Positions 19,688 to 29,849 of a stretch of 64,000 bases of DNA are shown here, piece by piece (the first letter of the stretch is position 1; every line of letters starts with the position of its first letter). The DNA lies in assembly GCF_030296695.1 (NCBI RefSeq), contig NZ_AP027737.1, forward strand, positions 2,294,001-2,358,000, read 5' to 3'. Position numbers and translations under genes: made by a program. The DNA comes from Agromyces mangrovi. GTDB lineage: Bacteria > Actinomycetota > Actinomycetes > Actinomycetales > Microbacteriaceae. The notes below the pieces were generated by a model. That model worked only from the letters and a program-made list of their open reading frames with translations. It was not told where the DNA came from and did no database searches.

Positions 19688-20776
19688 CTACTCGATGCCG
19701 GCAGCGGCGCAGGCGTCCGCGTACTCGGCGGTGCAGATGTCCTCGACGGTGTAGAACCCGTCGGCGACGACCGTGTCCATGATGTTGTCCACGGTCACGA
19801 CGACCGGCTCGAGGAGCGTCGACGGCGTGCCGTCCACGTCCACGTCACCGGTGACCTCCTCGCCGTTGGCGAGTGCGACCGCGATCTCCGCAGCGAGCTC
19901 GGCCTCGGCCTTGATCGCCTTGTAGATGGTCATGTACTGGTCGCCCGCGACGATGCGCTGGATCGCGGTGATCTCGGCGTCCTGACCGGTCACGACGGGC
20001 AGCGGGTCGATGTTCGCCGCACGCATGGCCGCGATCGCGCCGCCGGCCGTGCCGTCGTTCGCGGCGTAGACCGCGACGAGGTCGTCACCGAACTGCGTCA
20101 GCTGGCCCGCGACCCACTCCTGGGCCTGGTCGGGGCTCCAGTCGGGGGTGTCGAACTCGGCGACCACGTTCAGGTCGCTGCCGTCGATGACCGAGTGGGC
20201 GCCCGCCTTGAAGAGCGTGGCGTTGCCGTCGGTCGGCGAGCCGTTCACCATAAGGATGTCGCCGGAGCCGTTGCCGTCGGCGTCGAGCTTCTCGACGAGC
20301 GCGGTGCCCTGCAGCTCGCCCACCTTCTCGTTGTCGAACGAGATGTAGTAGGCCAGGTCGCCACCGGCGATGAGGCGGTCGTACGAGACGACCGGCACGC
20401 CCTGGGCGGATGCCGCGTTGACGATGCTCACCGCCGCCTCGGCGTCGACCGGGTCGAGCACCATGACCGACACGCCCTGCGCGAGCGCGGACTCGGCCTG
20501 CTGCTGCTGCTTGGCCGCGTCCTGGTCGGCGTTGGAGTAGACGATCTCGTAGTCGCCCAGTTCGGCGACCTTCGCCTCGAACAGCGGGCGGTCGAACGCC
20601 TCGTACCGCGTGGTCTTCGACTCGGGGAGCAGGAGCGCGATCGATGCGCCCTCGCCGGCTGCCGCGTCGCTGCCGCCGTCGTCGCTGCCGCCGTCGGTCG
20701 CACAGGCCGATAGGACGCCGACCGCGAGCACCGCCCCGGCGGCGAGTGATGCGAGTCTCTTGATGGACTTCCTCAT
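19688..20776 (-). CDS. xylF: Sugar-binding lipoprotein of ABC transporter (XylF/ChvE type)
   Basis: Extracellular substrate-binding protein, 362 residues. Signal peptide with lipobox LSAC (Cys about 22) followed by a Gly/Ser/Asp-rich linker; mature part is a type I periplasmic-binding fold, with segments such as LVLDPVDAEA, PVVSYDRLI, ANDGTAGGAI and VTGQDAE typical of xylose and multiple-monosaccharide binding proteins. Start ATG 20776 has GAGAGG 7 nt upstream; the frame continues to 20821 without a signal. First gene of a three-gene minus-strand operon and next to a ROK regulator. Confidence 0.9.
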   Translation of the reverse strand: MRKSIKRLASLAAGAVLAVGVLSACATDGGSDDGGSDAAAGEGASIALLLPESKTTRYEAFDRPLFEAKVAELGDYEIVYSNADQDAAKQQQQAESALAQGVSVMVLDPVDAEAAVSIVNAASAQGVPVVSYDRLIAGGDLAYYISFDNEKVGELQGTALVEKLDADGNGSGDILMVNGSPTDGNATLFKAGAHSVIDGSDLNVVAEFDTPDWSPDQAQEWVAGQLTQFGDDLVAVYAANDGTAGGAIAAMRAANIDPLPVVTGQDAEITAIQRIVAGDQYMTIYKAIKAEAELAAEIAVALANGEEVTGDVDVDGTPSTLLEPVVVTVDNIMDTVVADGFYTVEDICTAEYADACAAAGIE

Positions 20777-20966
20777 TGAAATACCTCTCACTAGGCCGCC
20801 CTCGTCGGCGGTGGTCACCATGTTCGTCCGATCGACACTTTGGCGTCAAGTCTTGAACGCAGCAGTTTGGTAACGGGATGGTCACGGTCAGTTCTCGAAC
20901 CCAAACGGCGTTCGAGGTTGCTCGGTTGCGCGCGCGGGCATGCCCTGGCGAGCCGCGCCCGGCGAC

Positions 20967-22163
20967 TCAGGCGGGCGTCTTGTCGGCGATCTCGATCGGC
21001 ATGGGCGCGTTCTCGATTGCCAGCGCGATCGCGCCTCGGAGCGCGGCCCGATCGGCCCACGAGGCCATCACGACCTCGGGGATGCCCTCGGCCGACGCGA
21101 GCGCGGACCGTTCGAGCGCATGCCGCAGCGGCGCGAGCAGCGTCTCGCCCGCGAGCCCGAGCTCCCCGCCCACCACGATGCGCTCGGGGTCGAACAGGTT
21201 GCTGAGGTTGGCCGCCGCGATGCCGATGTGGCGCCCCGCGTCGGCGATCACGCGCTGCGACGACGCGTCGCCGTCCTCCGCCGCGTGCACGAGGTCGCTC
21301 ACCCGGTGCATCCCCGCGTCCTCGCGGAACAGGTCGAGCAGCGCGGGCCCGGCCGCGAGCGTCTCGAGGCACCCGCGGTTGCCGCACCGGCAGATCGGCC
21401 CGTTCTCGTCGATCGTCACGTGGCCGATCTGCCCGGCCTTGCCGGTGACGCCGTGGAAGGGCGTGCCGTCGATCATGAGCGCAGCGCTGATGTGATGGCC
21501 GACGTGGATGAAGGCGGCAGCGGATGCCTCGCGCGCGGCGCCGCTGCGCACCTCGGCGAGTCCGCCCAGGTTGGCCTCGCTGTCGACGAACACGGGCCGG
21601 CCGACCCGCGCCTCGAGCGAGCCGCCGACGTCGATGCCCTCCCACCCGCGCAGCAGTCCGGGCGTCGACACCATGCCCGTGCGCCGGTCGACCGGCGCAG
21701 GGATGCCGAGCCCGACGGCCAGCAGGTCGGGGATCGTGGTGCCGAGCGAGTCGCACATGTCCCCGAGCAGCAGCACGACGCGGTCGAGCTCGGCGTCGTG
21801 CCGGTGGTCGAGCGAGAGCGGCACGTGCGTCTCGGCGACGACCGCGGTGCTCGCGTCGGCGATGGCGATGCGCAGGTGGCGGGAGGAGAAGTGCACGCCC
21901 GCGACCAGGCCGATCTCGTGCGAGAGCGTGACCAGCGTGGCGCGCCGTCCGCTCCGCGACGTGACCGACGTGTGCAGCACGCCCGACGCCGACAGCTCCT
22001 TGACGATGTTCGACACCGTGGCGGGGGAGAGCCCCGTGGTTCCGGCGAGCTCGACCTGCGTCAACCGCCCGTGATGCCGGAGCGATTCGACGATTCTCGC
22101 CCGGTTGGCTTCACGAAGTGAAGTCTGCGAACCCGGCGTCGGGTTTCTGCGCGCCACACGCAC
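20967..22163 (-). CDS. ROK-family transcriptional regulator (XylR/NagC type)
   Basis: 398 residues. N-terminal winged helix (RARIVESLRHHGRLTQVELAGTTGLSPATVSNIVKEL, cited in parts: LTQVELA and SPATVSNIVKEL) followed by a sugar-kinase-like ROK domain with the zinc motif CRCGNRGCLE near residue 275. Transcribed in the same direction as the importer and 191 nt upstream of it; likely the sugar-responsive repressor of that operon. The 20777-20966 gap contains the short palindrome TCAAGTCTTGA, a possible operator. Confidence 0.88.
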   Translation of the reverse strand: MRVARRNPTPGSQTSLREANRARIVESLRHHGRLTQVELAGTTGLSPATVSNIVKELSASGVLHTSVTSRSGRRATLVTLSHEIGLVAGVHFSSRHLRIAIADASTAVVAETHVPLSLDHRHDAELDRVVLLLGDMCDSLGTTIPDLLAVGLGIPAPVDRRTGMVSTPGLLRGWEGIDVGGSLEARVGRPVFVDSEANLGGLAEVRSGAAREASAAAFIHVGHHISAALMIDGTPFHGVTGKAGQIGHVTIDENGPICRCGNRGCLETLAAGPALLDLFREDAGMHRVSDLVHAAEDGDASSQRVIADAGRHIGIAAANLSNLFDPERIVVGGELGLAGETLLAPLRHALERSALASAEGIPEVVMASWADRAALRGAIALAIENAPMPIEIADKTPA

Positions 22164-22207
22164 ACCCTACACACAGTGCGTGCAGGGGATGCATCCTGCG
22201 TTGCGGA

Positions 22208-22708
22208 TCACGACTCAGGGACGGGCGCGCGACGACGGCGCACGGCCTCGAGTCCACCGGATGCCGCGAGCAGCGCGACGAGGGTACGGCGCGTGCCCGA
22301 GGCATCCGCTTCGTCGTCGCTGCTGCCCTGCTCGTGCGCGTCGTCGAGCGCGGTGCGTTCGAGCGACCGGCGGATCGCGCGCGTCGTTTCGACGAGGTCG
22401 TGTCCGTGATCGGTCAGTCGGATGCGCCGGACCCGCGCGTCACCCGGATCGGCGACGCGCTCCGCGTAGCCGAGCGACTCGAGTTCGGCGACGCACTTCG
22501 AGACGGCCTGCTGGGTGACGCCCAGATCTCGGGCGAGGTCGCCGACCGCCGGCTCGCCCGAGATCAGCGCCTGGATCACGTAGCCGTGCGAGCGGCGGGC
22601 GCCCGGGTGGCCGGACGCGCGCACGCGCGCGAGCACGTGCGCGTCGACGGCGGCGCCGGTGAGTGCGACGAGAGCCGGCAGGTCGATGTCGTCGGGGTCC
22701 AGGGGCAT
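22208..22708 (-). CDS. MarR-family transcriptional regulator
   Basis: 166 residues, winged helix-turn-helix. Recognition region VGDLARDLGVTQQAVSKCVAELESLGYAERV is cited here only by its ends (VGDLARDLG and YAERV), followed by the wing DPGDARVRRIRLTDHG. C-terminal 30 residues are acidic then basic and not conserved. Divergent from a SnoaL-like gene, with overlapping palindromes in the shared promoter, the usual arrangement for an autoregulated MarR repressor. Ligand unknown. Confidence 0.88.
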   Translation of the reverse strand: MPLDPDDIDLPALVALTGAAVDAHVLARVRASGHPGARRSHGYVIQALISGEPAVGDLARDLGVTQQAVSKCVAELESLGYAERVADPGDARVRRIRLTDHGHDLVETTRAIRRSLERTALDDAHEQGSSDDEADASGTRRTLVALLAASGGLEAVRRRRAPVPES

Positions 22709-22734
22709 GGTGGCATCCTGTCACCGATCCATGC

Positions 22735-22765
22735 TGGACATCCAGAGTTGTACAACCTAGGTTGT
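22735..22765 (+). promoter_or_regulatory. Promoter and overlapping MarR palindromes
   Basis: Plus-strand promoter TGGACA (22735-22740), 17 bp, TAGGTT (22758-22763), 6 nt before the ATG at 22770, so the transcript is probably leaderless. GTTGTACAAC (22747-22756) and ACAACCTAGGTTGT (22752-22765) are perfect palindromes that share ACAAC. They cover the spacer and -10, as expected for a repressor site. Confidence 0.6.
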
Positions 22766-22769
22766 GAGT

Positions 22770-23174
22770 ATGGATGACTCGTCCACACAGGTCCTGCTCC
22801 GCTTCTATGATGCGATCGCCTCGGGCGCGTCGGGCGACGCGTTGCGCCCACATCTGGCCGACGATGCCGTGGTCGCGGAGCATCCGAATGCCATCGCGCC
22901 CACCGGCGCCGTGCGCGGGATGGAGGAGATGCTGGAGGCCTCCGCACGGGGCGCCGGGCTGCTCGCATGGCAGCGCTACGACGTGCGCGATATCGAGGCG
23001 CACGGCGACCGCGTGATCGCGCGGCTGACCTGGTCGGCGGAGGTCCTGCACGACGCCGGTCCGCTGGCGGCGGGCCAAGTGCTCCGGGCGCACATCGCGC
23101 AGTTCGCCCGCGTGGCGGACGGCCGCATCAGCGAGCTCGAGACCTACGACTGCTACGAGCCGTTCGGGGGCTGA
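22770..23174 (+). CDS. SnoaL-like / nuclear transport factor 2-like protein
   Basis: 134 residues, small alpha+beta cone fold: FYDAIASGASGDALRPHLADDAVV at the start and WSAEVLHDAGPL then LRAHIAQFARVADGRISELETYDCYEPF at the end, cited from their edges only. This family binds or converts small hydrophobic ligands; many have no known activity. Divergent from the MarR gene and presumably its target. ATG 22770 chosen because of the leaderless promoter; GTG 22764 lies inside the operator. Confidence 0.78.
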   Translation: MDDSSTQVLLRFYDAIASGASGDALRPHLADDAVVAEHPNAIAPTGAVRGMEEMLEASARGAGLLAWQRYDVRDIEAHGDRVIARLTWSAEVLHDAGPLAAGQVLRAHIAQFARVADGRISELETYDCYEPFGG

Positions 23175-23241
23175 GTACCGCCGCGTGGACGAACAGGGCA
23201 GTGTGACGCCCGAGTGGCTCGCCATCTGACCGTGTGAAGAA

Positions 23242-23625
23242 CTACGGCAGCAGCGCGCAGTCCGGAACGGATGCCGCGAGACGAGCGTCGAGGGTCAGCA
23301 GCGAACATTGGGCGGCACGGGCGAGCACGACGTACATGGCGTCATAGGCGCTGACATTGTGCCGCAGGGCATGGGCGGCAGGCAGCATGGACATCATCGG
23401 CACCTGCTCGACGTCGAGCGCCTCGAGCTCGCGGAACGCGCGCAACGCCTGCTCGTCGGTGATCTGCTTGCTGAGCGACCATCCGCGGATGACGGAGGCG
23501 ACCTCGACGGTGAGGTGCTGCGGCGCCAGAAGCTCGTGCCCGTCGATCAGCGCGGCCGCCCGTCGTCCTGCTTCGGTTCCGAACAGGATCTCGGCGACCG
23601 CAGATGCGTCGACGACGAGCGTCAT
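23242..23625 (-). CDS. vapC: PIN-domain toxin (VapC-like RNase)
   Basis: Mg-dependent endoribonuclease toxin, 127 residues. Acidic residues of the PIN site: Asp6 in VVDASAVAEIL, Glu in LTVEVASVIRG, Asp in SAYDAMYVVLA and Asp in LLTLDARLA. ATG overlaps the antitoxin stop by 4 nt, so expression is coupled. Target RNA unknown. Confidence 0.9.
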   Translation of the reverse strand: MTLVVDASAVAEILFGTEAGRRAAALIDGHELLAPQHLTVEVASVIRGWSLSKQITDEQALRAFRELEALDVEQVPMMSMLPAAHALRHNVSAYDAMYVVLARAAQCSLLTLDARLAASVPDCALLP

Positions 23626-23846
23626 CGACCGGGGCGCTGCTCGGCGAGCACCTGTGCTGCCGGCTCGAGCGTGGCGACGCCACGGCTCGCGATCCGCTCC
23701 AGCAGTTCGGCTCGGCTCGGACGTGCCGCCAGGCGGTCGAGTTCGCGCAGCAGGTAGTCACTCAGCGAGCGGCCCTCGAGCGCAGCCTTCGCCTTGAGCG
23801 CACGACTCGTCTCCTCCGAGACGTTGCGAACCTGGATCGTCGTCAT
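23622..23846 (-). CDS. vapB: VapB/FitA-like antitoxin
   Basis: 74 residues. N-terminus MTTIQVRNVSEETSRALKAKA is a ribbon-helix-helix DNA-binding motif (cited length trimmed: IQVRNVSEETSRAL), followed by SLSDYLLRELDRLA and an arginine-containing C-terminal tail that would block the toxin site. It precedes the toxin and overlaps it, the standard order. Probably binds its own promoter at the paired GCATGC sites. Confidence 0.88.
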   Translation of the reverse strand: MTTIQVRNVSEETSRALKAKAALEGRSLSDYLLRELDRLAARPSRAELLERIASRGVATLEPAAQVLAEQRPGR

Positions 23847-23851
23847 GCAAC

Positions 23852-23879
23852 TAGCATACGGCGCATGCCTACTGCATGC
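23852..23879 (-). promoter_or_regulatory. Toxin-antitoxin promoter with paired GCATGC sites
   Basis: On the minus strand a -10 TATGCT (23852-23857) lies 5 nt before the antitoxin ATG, so the mRNA is probably leaderless. Two GCATGC palindromes (23863-23868 and 23874-23879), 11 bp apart, fit side-by-side binding of ribbon-helix-helix dimers. Confidence 0.5.
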
Positions 23880-23914
23880 ACTTGGATCGTCCTACCCGGT
23901 GCGAGACTGGACGC

Positions 23915-24484
23915 ATGGCACTGCACATCACCGGTGACGACGCCGCCGACGAGCTGCTCACGAACGACCCCTTCGCGCTCCTGGTGGGCATGCTGCTCGA
24001 CCAGCAGGTCGCGATGGAGACCGCGTTCGCGGGCCCGGCGAAGATCAGCGACCGACTGGGCACGACGGATGCCGCGGAGATCGCCGCGGTCGACCCCGAC
24101 GCGTTCGCGGCCGCGTTCAAGCAGCCGCCTGCGGTGCACCGCTTCCCCGGGTCGATGGCGGGGCGCGTGCAGGCGCTCGCGACGGCCGTGCGCGACGACT
24201 GGGGCGGCGAGGCATCCGCCATCTGGACCCAGGGCGACCCGTCGGGTGCCGAGGTGCTGAAGCGCCTGAAGGCGCTGCCCGGCTTCGGCGACCAGAAGGC
24301 GCGCATCTTCCTCGCGCTGCTCGGCAAGCAGTGCGGGCTCGAGGCGCCCGGCTGGCGCGAGGCCGCCGGCGCGTACGGCGAGGAGGGCTCGTTCCGCTCG
24401 GTCGCCGACATCACGTCGCCCGAGTCGCTCGCCAGGGTGCGCGAGACGAAGCGCGCGGCGAAGGCGGCCGCGAAGGCGAAGTAG
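23915..24484 (+). CDS. HhH-GPD base-excision DNA glycosylase
   Basis: 189 residues. Contains a compact helical glycosylase fold: LLVGMLLDQQVAMETAF near residue 25 and the helix-hairpin-helix LKALPGFGDQKARIF near 125, where the Lys would be the catalytic residue in bifunctional members. It lacks the iron-sulfur cluster of Nth/MutY and is much shorter; it belongs to the small actinobacterial HhH-GPD group. C-terminus is a Lys/Ala tail. Damage specificity unknown. ATG 23915 chosen; an in-frame ATG at 23876 lacks conservation. Confidence 0.85.
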   Translation: MALHITGDDAADELLTNDPFALLVGMLLDQQVAMETAFAGPAKISDRLGTTDAAEIAAVDPDAFAAAFKQPPAVHRFPGSMAGRVQALATAVRDDWGGEASAIWTQGDPSGAEVLKRLKALPGFGDQKARIFLALLGKQCGLEAPGWREAAGAYGEEGSFRSVADITSPESLARVRETKRAAKAAAKAK

Positions 24485-24553
24485 GGCTCCTCGAGCGACC
24501 CGCCCGTCCGGGGCATCCGACTGTCGGTGGGTAGTGGCAGCATGTCTGCCACA

Positions 24554-24569
24554 ACACAACATCTAGTGG
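24554..24569. promoter_or_regulatory. Distal NrdR-box-like site
   Basis: ACACAACATCTAGTGG matches the actinobacterial NrdR box pattern (CATCTAGTG core). It lies about 310 nt upstream of nrdH. A degenerate second copy ending GGTAGTGG sits exactly 32 bp upstream at 24522-24537. Confidence 0.45.
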
Positions 24570-24747
24570 TCGAGCGGATGCCTCCGGGCCGATGCGCGAC
24601 ACGCCGAACGGCACTCCACAGGAAGAATTTCCACGGCCGTGCACAGGTGTGGATAACCGCGAGGATTCCGCGGAAATCCGCTGCTCAGGGGCATCCGTGC
24701 TTGTGCACAACCGGTGGAGAACTTGGTGGAAAACTACATCCGTGTAA

Positions 24748-24795
24748 CTACATCATCTTGTGGTCGTTCCCCGGGGTGAACACTAGATGTAGTAT
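24748..24795 (+). promoter_or_regulatory. Tandem NrdR boxes and promoter of nrdHIEF
   Basis: CTACATCATCTTGTGG (24748-24763) and, in the other orientation, ACACTAGATGTAGTAT (24780-24795) are NrdR-box-like and lie 32 bp apart centre to centre, the three-turn spacing known for NrdR repression of ribonucleotide reductase operons. TAGTAT (24790-24795) inside the second box is a good -10. An nrdR gene is not in the window. Confidence 0.7.
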
Positions 24796-24864
24796 CGGTC
24801 AGGCAGTTGCGGTACCAGGGGTCGGAGCCCCGTCCGGGGCCCGGAAATCAGAGGGGAACATCAG

Positions 24865-25098
24865 ATGTCGGTGACGGTCTACACCAAGCCTTCGTGCGTC
24901 CAGTGCAACGCGACCTATCGCGCGCTCGACAGCAAGGGCATCGAGTACGACGTGCTCGATCTCTCGACCGACGAGCAGGCGCTCGCGCAGGTCAAGGAGC
25001 TCGGCTACCTCCAGGCGCCGGTCGTGATCGCCGACGAAGACCACTGGTCCGGGTTCCGTCCCGACAAGATCGCAGAACTCGCCTCCCGGCTCGCGTAA
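24865..25098 (+). CDS. nrdH: Glutaredoxin-like NrdH redoxin
   Basis: Thiol carrier that re-reduces the class Ib ribonucleotide reductase, 77 residues. Active site CVQC at residues 11-14 and the NrdH-type WSGFRPDKI motif near 62-70, which distinguishes it from glutaredoxins and lets thioredoxin reductase reduce it. GAGGGG ribosome site 7 nt upstream. First gene of nrdHIEF. Confidence 0.96.
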   Translation: MSVTVYTKPSCVQCNATYRALDSKGIEYDVLDLSTDEQALAQVKELGYLQAPVVIADEDHWSGFRPDKIAELASRLA

Positions 25099-25163
25099 CG
25101 AGGTCCCACGGGTCGGGAGTCGAATCGCCGGACCCAGCAGACCAGACACGACCGGAGGCGGAC

Positions 25164-25577
25164 ATGACGAACCTCGTCTACTTCTCCAGCGTCTCGGGCA
25201 ACACGCATCGGTTCATCGAGAAGCTCGGCCGTGAGGCCGCGCGCATCCCGCTGTACCCCTCGGACGAGCCGCTGACGGCGGACGAGCCATACGTGCTCGT
25301 GCTGCCCACCTACGGCGGCGGCGACGGCAAGGGCGCCGTGCCGAAGCAGGTCATCAGGTTCCTGAACGACCCGCACAACCGCTCGCTGATCCGCGGCGTC
25401 ATCGCCGCGGGCAACACCAACTTCGGAACGGGCTACTGCATCGCCGGCGACATCATCGCCGAGAAGTGCGCAGTGCCCCTCCTGTACCGACTCGAAGTCT
25501 TCGGAACGCCAGACGACGTCAGCGCCGTCAATGAGGGATTGGACGCATTTTGGACAATGCAGCTGCAACCGCAGTGA
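25164..25577 (+). CDS. nrdI: Flavodoxin-like NrdI
   Basis: FMN protein that supplies oxidant for assembly of the Mn(III)2-tyrosyl radical in NrdF. 137 residues. FMN loop [12 protein letters not shown] near residues 6-17; [16 protein letters not shown] near 50 and [11 protein letters not shown] near 90 surround the flavin. Start ATG 25164 with GGAGG upstream. The 3' end overlaps nrdE by 28 nt in another frame. Confidence 0.95.
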   Translation: MTNLVYFSSVSGNTHRFIEKLGREAARIPLYPSDEPLTADEPYVLVLPTYGGGDGKGAVPKQVIRFLNDPHNRSLIRGVIAAGNTNFGTGYCIAGDIIAEKCAVPLLYRLEVFGTPDDVSAVNEGLDAFWTMQLQPQ

Positions 25578-27709
25578 TCGACGCGCCTCGCGCATCGAGT
25601 GGCATGGACTACCACTCGCTGAACGCGATGCTGAACCTGTACGGGCCGAACGGGGAGATCCAGTTCGACAAGGATCGCGAGGCGGCCCGCGAGTACTTCC
25701 TCCAGCACGTCAACCAGAACACGGTCTTCTTCCACTCCCTGAAGGAGCGGCTCGACTACCTGGTCGAGAAGGAGTACTACGAGGGCGCCGTGCTCGAGCA
25801 GTACTCGTTCGAGTTCATCGAGCGCCTGAACGCGCTGGCGTACTCGAAGAAGTTCCGATTCGACACCTTCCTCGGCGCCTTCAAGTACTACACGAGCTAC
25901 ACGCTCAAGACCTTCGACGGCAAGCGCTACCTCGAGCGCTTCGAGGACCGCGTCGTCATGACCGCGCTCGGTCTCGCGCAGGGCGACGAGGAGCTCGCGA
26001 CCCACCTGGTCGAGGAGATCATCGCCGGCCGCTTCCAGCCGGCCACGCCGACCTTCCTCAACACGGGCAAGGCGCAGCGCGGCGAGCTGGTCTCCTGCTT
26101 CCTCCTCCGCATCGAGGACAACATGGAGTCGATCTCGCGCGGCATCAACTCGGCGCTGCAGCTGTCGAAGCGCGGCGGCGGCGTGGCACTCTCGCTCAGC
26201 AACATCCGCGAGGCCGGCGCCCCGATCAAGCAGATCGAGAACCAGTCGTCGGGCATCATCCCCGTGATGAAGCTGCTGGAGGACTCGTTCTCCTACGCGA
26301 ACCAGCTCGGGGCCCGTCAGGGCGCCGGCGCGGTCTACCTCAGCGCCCACCACCCCGACATCATGCGGTTCCTCGACACCAAGCGCGAGAACGCCGACGA
26401 GAAGATCCGCATCAAGACGCTGTCGCTCGGCGTCGTCATCCCCGACATCACGTTCGAGCTGGCGAAGAACAACGAGGACATGTACCTCTTCTCGCCGTAC
26501 GACGTCGAGCGCGTCTACAAGAAGCCGTTCGGCGACGTGCCCATGTCGGAGCACTACCGCGAGATGGTGAACGATCCGCGCATCAAGAAGACGAAGATCA
26601 ACGCGCGCCAGTTCTTCCAGACCCTCGCCGAGATCCAGTTCGAGTCTGGCTACCCCTACATCGTGTTCGAGGACACGGTGAACAAGGCGAACCCGATCAA
26701 GGGCCGCATCAACATGTCGAACCTGTGCTCCGAGATCCTGCAGGTCAACACCCCGACGACCTACAACGAGGACCTGTCGTACGACCAGATCGGCAAGGAC
26801 ATCTCCTGCAACCTCGGGTCGCTCAACATCGCGCTGACCATGGACTCGCCGAACTTCGGCAAGACCGTCGAGACGGCCATCCGCGGGCTCACCGCCGTGT
26901 CGAACATGTCGCACATCACCTCGGTGCGCTCCATCGAGGACGGCAACGACAAGTCGCACGCCATCGGCCTCGGCCAGATGAACCTGCACGGCTACCTCGC
27001 CCGCGAGCACATCCACTACGGCTCCGAGGAGGGCCTCGACTTCACGAACATCTACTTCTACACGGTGCTGTTCCACGCGCTGAACACGTCGAACCTCATC
27101 GCGAAGGAGCGCGGCGAGACCTTCGACGGCTTCGCCGATTCGCAGTACGCCTCCGGCGAGTTCTTCCGCAAGTACACGGATGCCCCGTGGGTGCCCCAGA
27201 CCGAGAAGGTCGCGCAGCTCTTCGCCGACGCCGACGTGCACATCCCGACCCAGGAGGACTGGCGCGAGCTCGAGGCATCCGTTCGCGAATTCGGCATCTA
27301 CAACCAGAACCTCCAGGCCGTGCCGCCCACCGGTTCGATCTCGTACATCAACAACTCGACGTCGTCGATCCACCCGATCGCGTCGAAGATCGAGATCCGC
27401 AAGGAGGGCAAGCTCGGGCGCGTGTACTACCCGGCGCCGTTCATGACGAACGAGAACCTCGAGTACTACCAGGACGCGTACGAGATCGGCTACGAGAAGG
27501 TCATCGACACGTACGCCGCGGCGACGCAGCACGTCGACCAGGGCCTGTCGCTCACGCTGTTCTTCAAGGACACCGCGACGACCCGCGACATCAACAAGGC
27601 CCAGATCTACGCATGGCGCAAGGGCATCAAGACCATCTACTACATCCGCCTGCGGCAGCTGGCGCTCGAGGGCACCCAGCTGGACCAGTGCGTCAGCTGC
27701 ATGCTCTGA
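25550..27709 (+). CDS. nrdE: Class Ib ribonucleotide reductase alpha subunit
   Basis: Reduces ribonucleoside diphosphates for DNA synthesis; 719 residues from the TTG at 25550, which has GGGATT about 9 nt upstream within nrdI. ATG 25604 (giving [11 protein letters not shown]) is the alternative start. Catalytic features: [14 protein letters not shown] with the reducible Cys, the loop NLCSEI with the thiyl-radical Cys, and C-terminal redox pair CVSC for NrdH. The ATP-cone allosteric domain is absent, as normal for class Ib. Confidence 0.95.
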   Translation: MDNAAATAVIDAPRASSGMDYHSLNAMLNLYGPNGEIQFDKDREAAREYFLQHVNQNTVFFHSLKERLDYLVEKEYYEGAVLEQYSFEFIERLNALAYSKKFRFDTFLGAFKYYTSYTLKTFDGKRYLERFEDRVVMTALGLAQGDEELATHLVEEIIAGRFQPATPTFLNTGKAQRGELVSCFLLRIEDNMESISRGINSALQLSKRGGGVALSLSNIREAGAPIKQIENQSSGIIPVMKLLEDSFSYANQLGARQGAGAVYLSAHHPDIMRFLDTKRENADEKIRIKTLSLGVVIPDITFELAKNNEDMYLFSPYDVERVYKKPFGDVPMSEHYREMVNDPRIKKTKINARQFFQTLAEIQFESGYPYIVFEDTVNKANPIKGRINMSNLCSEILQVNTPTTYNEDLSYDQIGKDISCNLGSLNIALTMDSPNFGKTVETAIRGLTAVSNMSHITSVRSIEDGNDKSHAIGLGQMNLHGYLAREHIHYGSEEGLDFTNIYFYTVLFHALNTSNLIAKERGETFDGFADSQYASGEFFRKYTDAPWVPQTEKVAQLFADADVHIPTQEDWRELEASVREFGIYNQNLQAVPPTGSISYINNSTSSIHPIASKIEIRKEGKLGRVYYPAPFMTNENLEYYQDAYEIGYEKVIDTYAAATQHVDQGLSLTLFFKDTATTRDINKAQIYAWRKGIKTIYYIRLRQLALEGTQLDQCVSCML

Positions 27710-27716
27710 GGCCTGA

Positions 27717-28766
<1,050 letters not shown>

Positions 28767-28794
28767 TCTCCCGATTCTGACCGAAACGGCTGGT

Positions 28795-28836
28795 GAGAGG
28801 CCCGGATTCGCAGGAGTCTGCGGATTCGGGCCTCTC
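28795..28836 (+). terminator. Terminator after nrdF
   Basis: Long stem of 19 pairs including two G-T pairs, arms beginning GAGAGGCCCG and ending CGGGCCTCTC, 4-nt loop, followed by TTGT. It lies 29 nt past the nrdF stop. Confidence 0.75.
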
Positions 28837-28895
28837 TTGTGCCTTCTCTCGAGAGACAGAGGAGGACAGCAATGAACAGGAATGGCCGTTCGGTG

Positions 28896-29082
28896 TGGCA
28901 CGGGGGTGGCACGCGCCCACCTTCGTCGAGAGAGCGGGGTGGCTCGGCATCCGGAAATCGGGTTCGTCGTGCCATCGGGCTCGTGCCATATCGTGCCACT
29001 TCATCCTCCAGTGGTCGGGAGAAACTCCTGATCAAAAGGTGTTCAGTGCGCTCCTGGGTATGCAGTGGCACGGAATGGCACG
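28896..29082. repeat. TGGCACG repeats, candidate integrase arm sites
   Basis: Seven copies of TGGCACG or its complement in 187 nt: 28896, 28907 (direct), 28968, 28982, 28992 (inverted), 29066, 29076 (direct). Neighbouring copies are 10, 11 or 14 bp apart. No gene is seen in 28837-29119. Two more copies 11 bp apart lie beside the right-end core at 42285. Confidence 0.55.
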
Positions 29083-29122
29083 CCTGTCTACGTGAGTCCG
29101 CTCGTGACCACGGGAGGGCATG

Positions 29123-29291
29123 ATGAGCCCCGCACGAAGGATCGATTCGTCGACGGCGCGTAGGGAGGCGTGGGGGAGTCTTCGGAAGCTCCCGTCTGGC
29201 CGCTGGCAAGCTCGGTATCCCGCCCCGGACGGCGAGACGTACACCGCTCGTACCGAGGACGACAAGCCGCTCACGTTCCTCACGAAGACGG
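29123..29291 (+). pseudogene. Tyrosine integrase N-terminal remnant
   Basis: About 56 residues. GSLRKLPSGRWQARYPAPDG followed by LTFLTKTD is the arm-binding N-terminal domain of actinophage and ICE integrases. The frame then runs into IS3 sequence at about 29292, so the SAM-like and catalytic domains are missing. ATG 29123 (or 29120) follows GGGAGGG. Its place beside the nrdF tail and the TGGCACG repeats fits the integrase of the surrounding element. Confidence 0.65.
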
Positions 29292-29849
29292 ATGGTCGAC
29301 CGGCACTTCCGACGGTTCCGCACGAACCAGCTCTGGGTGGCCGACTTCACCTACGTGTGGACCTGGTCCGGGTGGGTGTACGTCGCGTTCGTGTTTGACG
29401 CGCACTCCCGCCGGATCCTCGGCTGGCGGGCCGCCACGAGCATGACCACACCGCTCGTGCTGGACTGCCTCGAGATGGCGTTGTGGACCCGACGCCGCGA
29501 AGGTATCGCCGGTTTCGCCGGGCTGACGCACCACACCGATGCGGGCAGTGTCTACACGTCGATCGCGTTCACCGACCGGCTCGTCGACGAGGGCATCGAC
29601 CCGTCCGTCGGGTCCGTCGGCGACGCGTACGACAACTCCCTCGCGGAGTCCCAGATCGGGCTGTACAAGTCCGAGCTGATCCATCACGAGGGCCCGTGGC
29701 GCGACGTCGATCAGGTCGAGGCCGCGACCGCGGGATGGGTGCAGTGGTTCAACACCGACCGCACCCACGGGTCGATCGATGACCTCACGCCGCTCGAGCT
29801 CGAACAGCTCGACTACGCTCGCACCGAACCCCTCGAACGAGCGGGCTGA
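29292..29849 (+). pseudogene. IS3-family transposase, C-terminal part
   Basis: 185 residues containing the integrase core only. The DDE residues are visible: Asp in LWVADFTYVWT, Asp in THHTDAGSVYTS and Glu in NSLAESQIGLYKSE; the tail WVQWFNTDRTHGSID is the IS3 OrfB C-terminus. OrfA and the N-terminal HTH_21 part of OrfB are absent, so the enzyme is not functional. The truncation point coincides with the end of the integrase fragment. Confidence 0.85.

Noticed and set aside
20821..20849. Promoter TTGACG for the xylose-type operon
   Set aside because: No acceptable -10 at 16-18 bp spacing on the minus strand.
28837..29119. Possible CRISPR-like array because of repeated TGGCACG
   Set aside because: Repeats are only 7 bp, in both orientations and without uniform spacers; integrase arm sites explain them better.
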